Source of the DNA: an uncultured Sphingopyxis sp.
Lineage (GTDB): Bacteria > Pseudomonadota > Alphaproteobacteria > Sphingomonadales > Sphingomonadaceae
DNA length: 64,000 nt
Reading direction: 5' to 3'
Assembly (NCBI GenBank): GCA_937873425.1
Contig: CALMYE010000013.1
Coordinates: 1-64,000 of the forward strand
The translations under genes were made by a program, and so were the position numbers. The notes below the pieces were generated by a model. It made no database searches. It was not told where the DNA came from and worked only from the letters and a program-made list of their open reading frames with translations. Shown one piece after another: positions 63,601 to 64,000 of this stretch (its first letter is position 1; each line of letters opens with the position of its first letter).

Positions 63601-64000
63601 AGAAAACCGGGCGCGATCACACCCATCTGGCGCTGCCCAAGGAAGACGAGAAAATCCGCTTTCGCGATCTTCAAGCCCAGCCGAGAAAGATCATCTCCTC
63701 GCCCACCTGGTCAGGGATCGAAAGCGAGCACGTGTGTTACAACGCGGGCTACACCAACGTCCACGAACTGATCCCGTGGCGCACGCTGACCGGGCGTCAA
63801 CAGCTGTATCAGGATCACAAGTGGATGCGCGCCTTTGGCGAAGGCTTCTGCGTCTATCGCCCGCCGATCGATACCAAGGCGGTCAAGCCGATGCTGGACG
63901 AGGCCAAGGATGCGCCACACGTGATCCTGAACTTCATCACTCCGCACCAGAAATGGGGCATCCATTCGACCTATACCGATAACCTGCTGATGCTGACGCT
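60669..64000 (+). CDS. narG: Respiratory nitrate reductase alpha subunit NarG (3' end outside window)
   Basis: The frame is open from ATG at 60669 to the window edge: 1,110 codons of about 1,250. The N-terminal 4Fe-4S (FS0) ligands are H50, C54, C58 and C93 (STHGVNCTGSC, EPRGCPRGAS). D218 in SFYDWYCDLPP is the molybdenum ligand. GSNVPQTRTPDAHF and SGGGWSHYVGQEKLRPQ are typical of membrane-bound, cytoplasm-facing NarG. It reduces nitrate to nitrite with quinol electrons via NarHI. It overlaps narK by four bases (ATGA). narH, narJ and narI are expected beyond the edge. Confidence 0.97.
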   Translation, partial: MSQLLDRLTFFRQPKQAFSAGHGVTTNENRDWEDSYRKRWQHDKIVRSTHGVNCTGSCSWKIYVKGGIITWETQQTDYPRTRPDLPNHEPRGCPRGASYSWYIYSAQRLKYPMVRSRLLKLWREARILRTPVAAWASIVENPAKRKSYTAIRGHGGFVRSTWDEVNEIIAAANAYTAKTYGPDRVIGFSPIPAMSMVSYAAGSRYLSLLGGTIMSFYDWYCDLPPASPQTWGEQTDVPESADWYNSGFLMMWGSNVPQTRTPDAHFMTEARYRGTKVAVVSPDYAEATKFADLWLNPKQGTDAALAMAMGHVILREYHLDRQAEYFEDYCRKYSDMPMLVRLVEKDGAWVPENLLRAADFLDNLGESNNADWKTVAIDDATDEVVVPSGSAGFRWGEQGKWNLQEQDGRGNATRLRLTNILDCHHDEAIEVAFPYFGNLEHDHFQGTDHPSVLKRRVPVRQMQLKNGKAFVATVFDLFCANYGLDRGLGGDHVARDYSAMEPYTPAWAEKITGVPVDHIITAAREFASNAEITNGKSMVILGAGINHWYHMDMTYRGIINLLVMCGCVGQSGGGWSHYVGQEKLRPQTGWAPLAFALDWNRPPRHMNSTSFFYAHTDQWRYETLGVEEILSPTAPDGDWDASLIDYNVRAERMGWLPSAPQLKTNPLDVGKAIKASGKNASEYVADAFKAGELEMSCFDPDDPANWPRNMFVWRSNLLGSSGKGHEYFLKHLLGTAHGVQGKDLGETGAQKPKEVKWHDDAPKGKLDLLVTLDFRMSTTCVYSDIVLPTASWYEKDDLNTSDMHPFIHPLSAAVDPVWESRSDWEIYKGIAKAFSEVAPEVLGVEQDVVLTPIQHDSPNEIAQPYDVADWGKGEVEPIPGVTMANVALIERDYPGLYKRFTALGPLMEKLGNGGKGIGWNTDHEVTALRNLNGAVLDDGPTKGMAQIETAIDAAEVILMLAPETNGEVAVKAWADLSKKTGRDHTHLALPKEDEKIRFRDLQAQPRKIISSPTWSGIESEHVCYNAGYTNVHELIPWRTLTGRQQLYQDHKWMRAFGEGFCVYRPPIDTKAVKPMLDEAKDAPHVILNFITPHQKWGIHSTYTDNLLMLT

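Noticed and set aside
60678..63674. Long minus-strand frames (261 and 344 residues) across the last 3 kb
   Set aside because: They are antisense shadows of narG, whose plus-strand frame is open to the window edge and carries all cofactor ligands.

Overview
The window is GC-rich alphaproteobacterial DNA. Three large outer-membrane TonB-dependent receptors, a twin-arginine PhoD-type phosphatase, a FixLJ/FNR/NarK-NarG respiratory block and frequent GTG/TTG starts suggest a member of the Sphingomonadales (Sphingopyxis- or Sphingomonas-like). That placement is inferred from gene content and codon use, not from a marker gene.

Layout. (1) 1-2248: core chromosome, with the 3' end of proC, a MarR regulator, a branched-chain aminotransferase and tRNA-Gln(TTG). 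(2) 2349-19.5 kb: an island directly behind the tRNA. It starts with a 655-residue tyrosine recombinase. Then comes a dense conflict-type cluster at 5.1-15.1 kb: two adjacent TIR genes; an operon of subtilase, ComEC-like metallo-beta-lactamase and DUF4062-like protein; an operon of DUF2235 hydrolase, TIR and SLOG protein; and a TIR gene with a small partner. HigB/HigA, a hypothetical protein and a KAP-type P-loop NTPase follow. (3) 19.8-38.4 kb: a catabolic region with three TonB receptors, PhoD, DUF2855, thioesterase, acyl-CoA ligase, SMP-30-like lactonase, LysR, acyl-CoA dehydrogenase, APH-type kinase, MFS transporter and crotonase. (4) 38.7-44.5 kb: a mobilisation module with a very large MobA/MobL-type relaxase, a candidate oriT and an accessory gene, next to an intact Phd antitoxin whose PIN toxin is truncated. 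(5) 44.7-64 kb: a microaerobic/nitrate respiration region with class II ribonucleotide reductase, FNR-type regulator, receiver protein, alternative oxidase, FixL-like kinase and FixJ, Nfu, NnrS, FAD hydroxylase, CopD-like protein, porin, second Crp/Fnr regulator, NarK1-NarK2 fusion and the first 1,110 codons of narG.

How the parts fit together. The respiratory genes look like one regulon: FNR-type boxes (TTGAT-N4-rTCAA or a near match) lie before nrdJ, before the porin and twice before narK-narG, and two Crp/Fnr proteins are encoded beside them. The catabolic genes can be read as a route for a lactone or hydroxy acid: lactonase, CoA ligase, kinase acting on a hydroxyacyl-CoA, ACAD-type isomerisation, then hydration. 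This is inference from the LvaA/LvaC and ACAD10/11 precedents.

The most novel-looking part is the 5.1-15.1 kb cluster. Ten genes in four operons combine four TIR domains, one TIR-like DUF4062 domain, a nucleotide-binding SLOG domain, a lipase-type hydrolase, a subtilase and a ComEC-type hydrolase. It is most simply read as one or more nucleotide-signalling antiphage modules next to an integrase.
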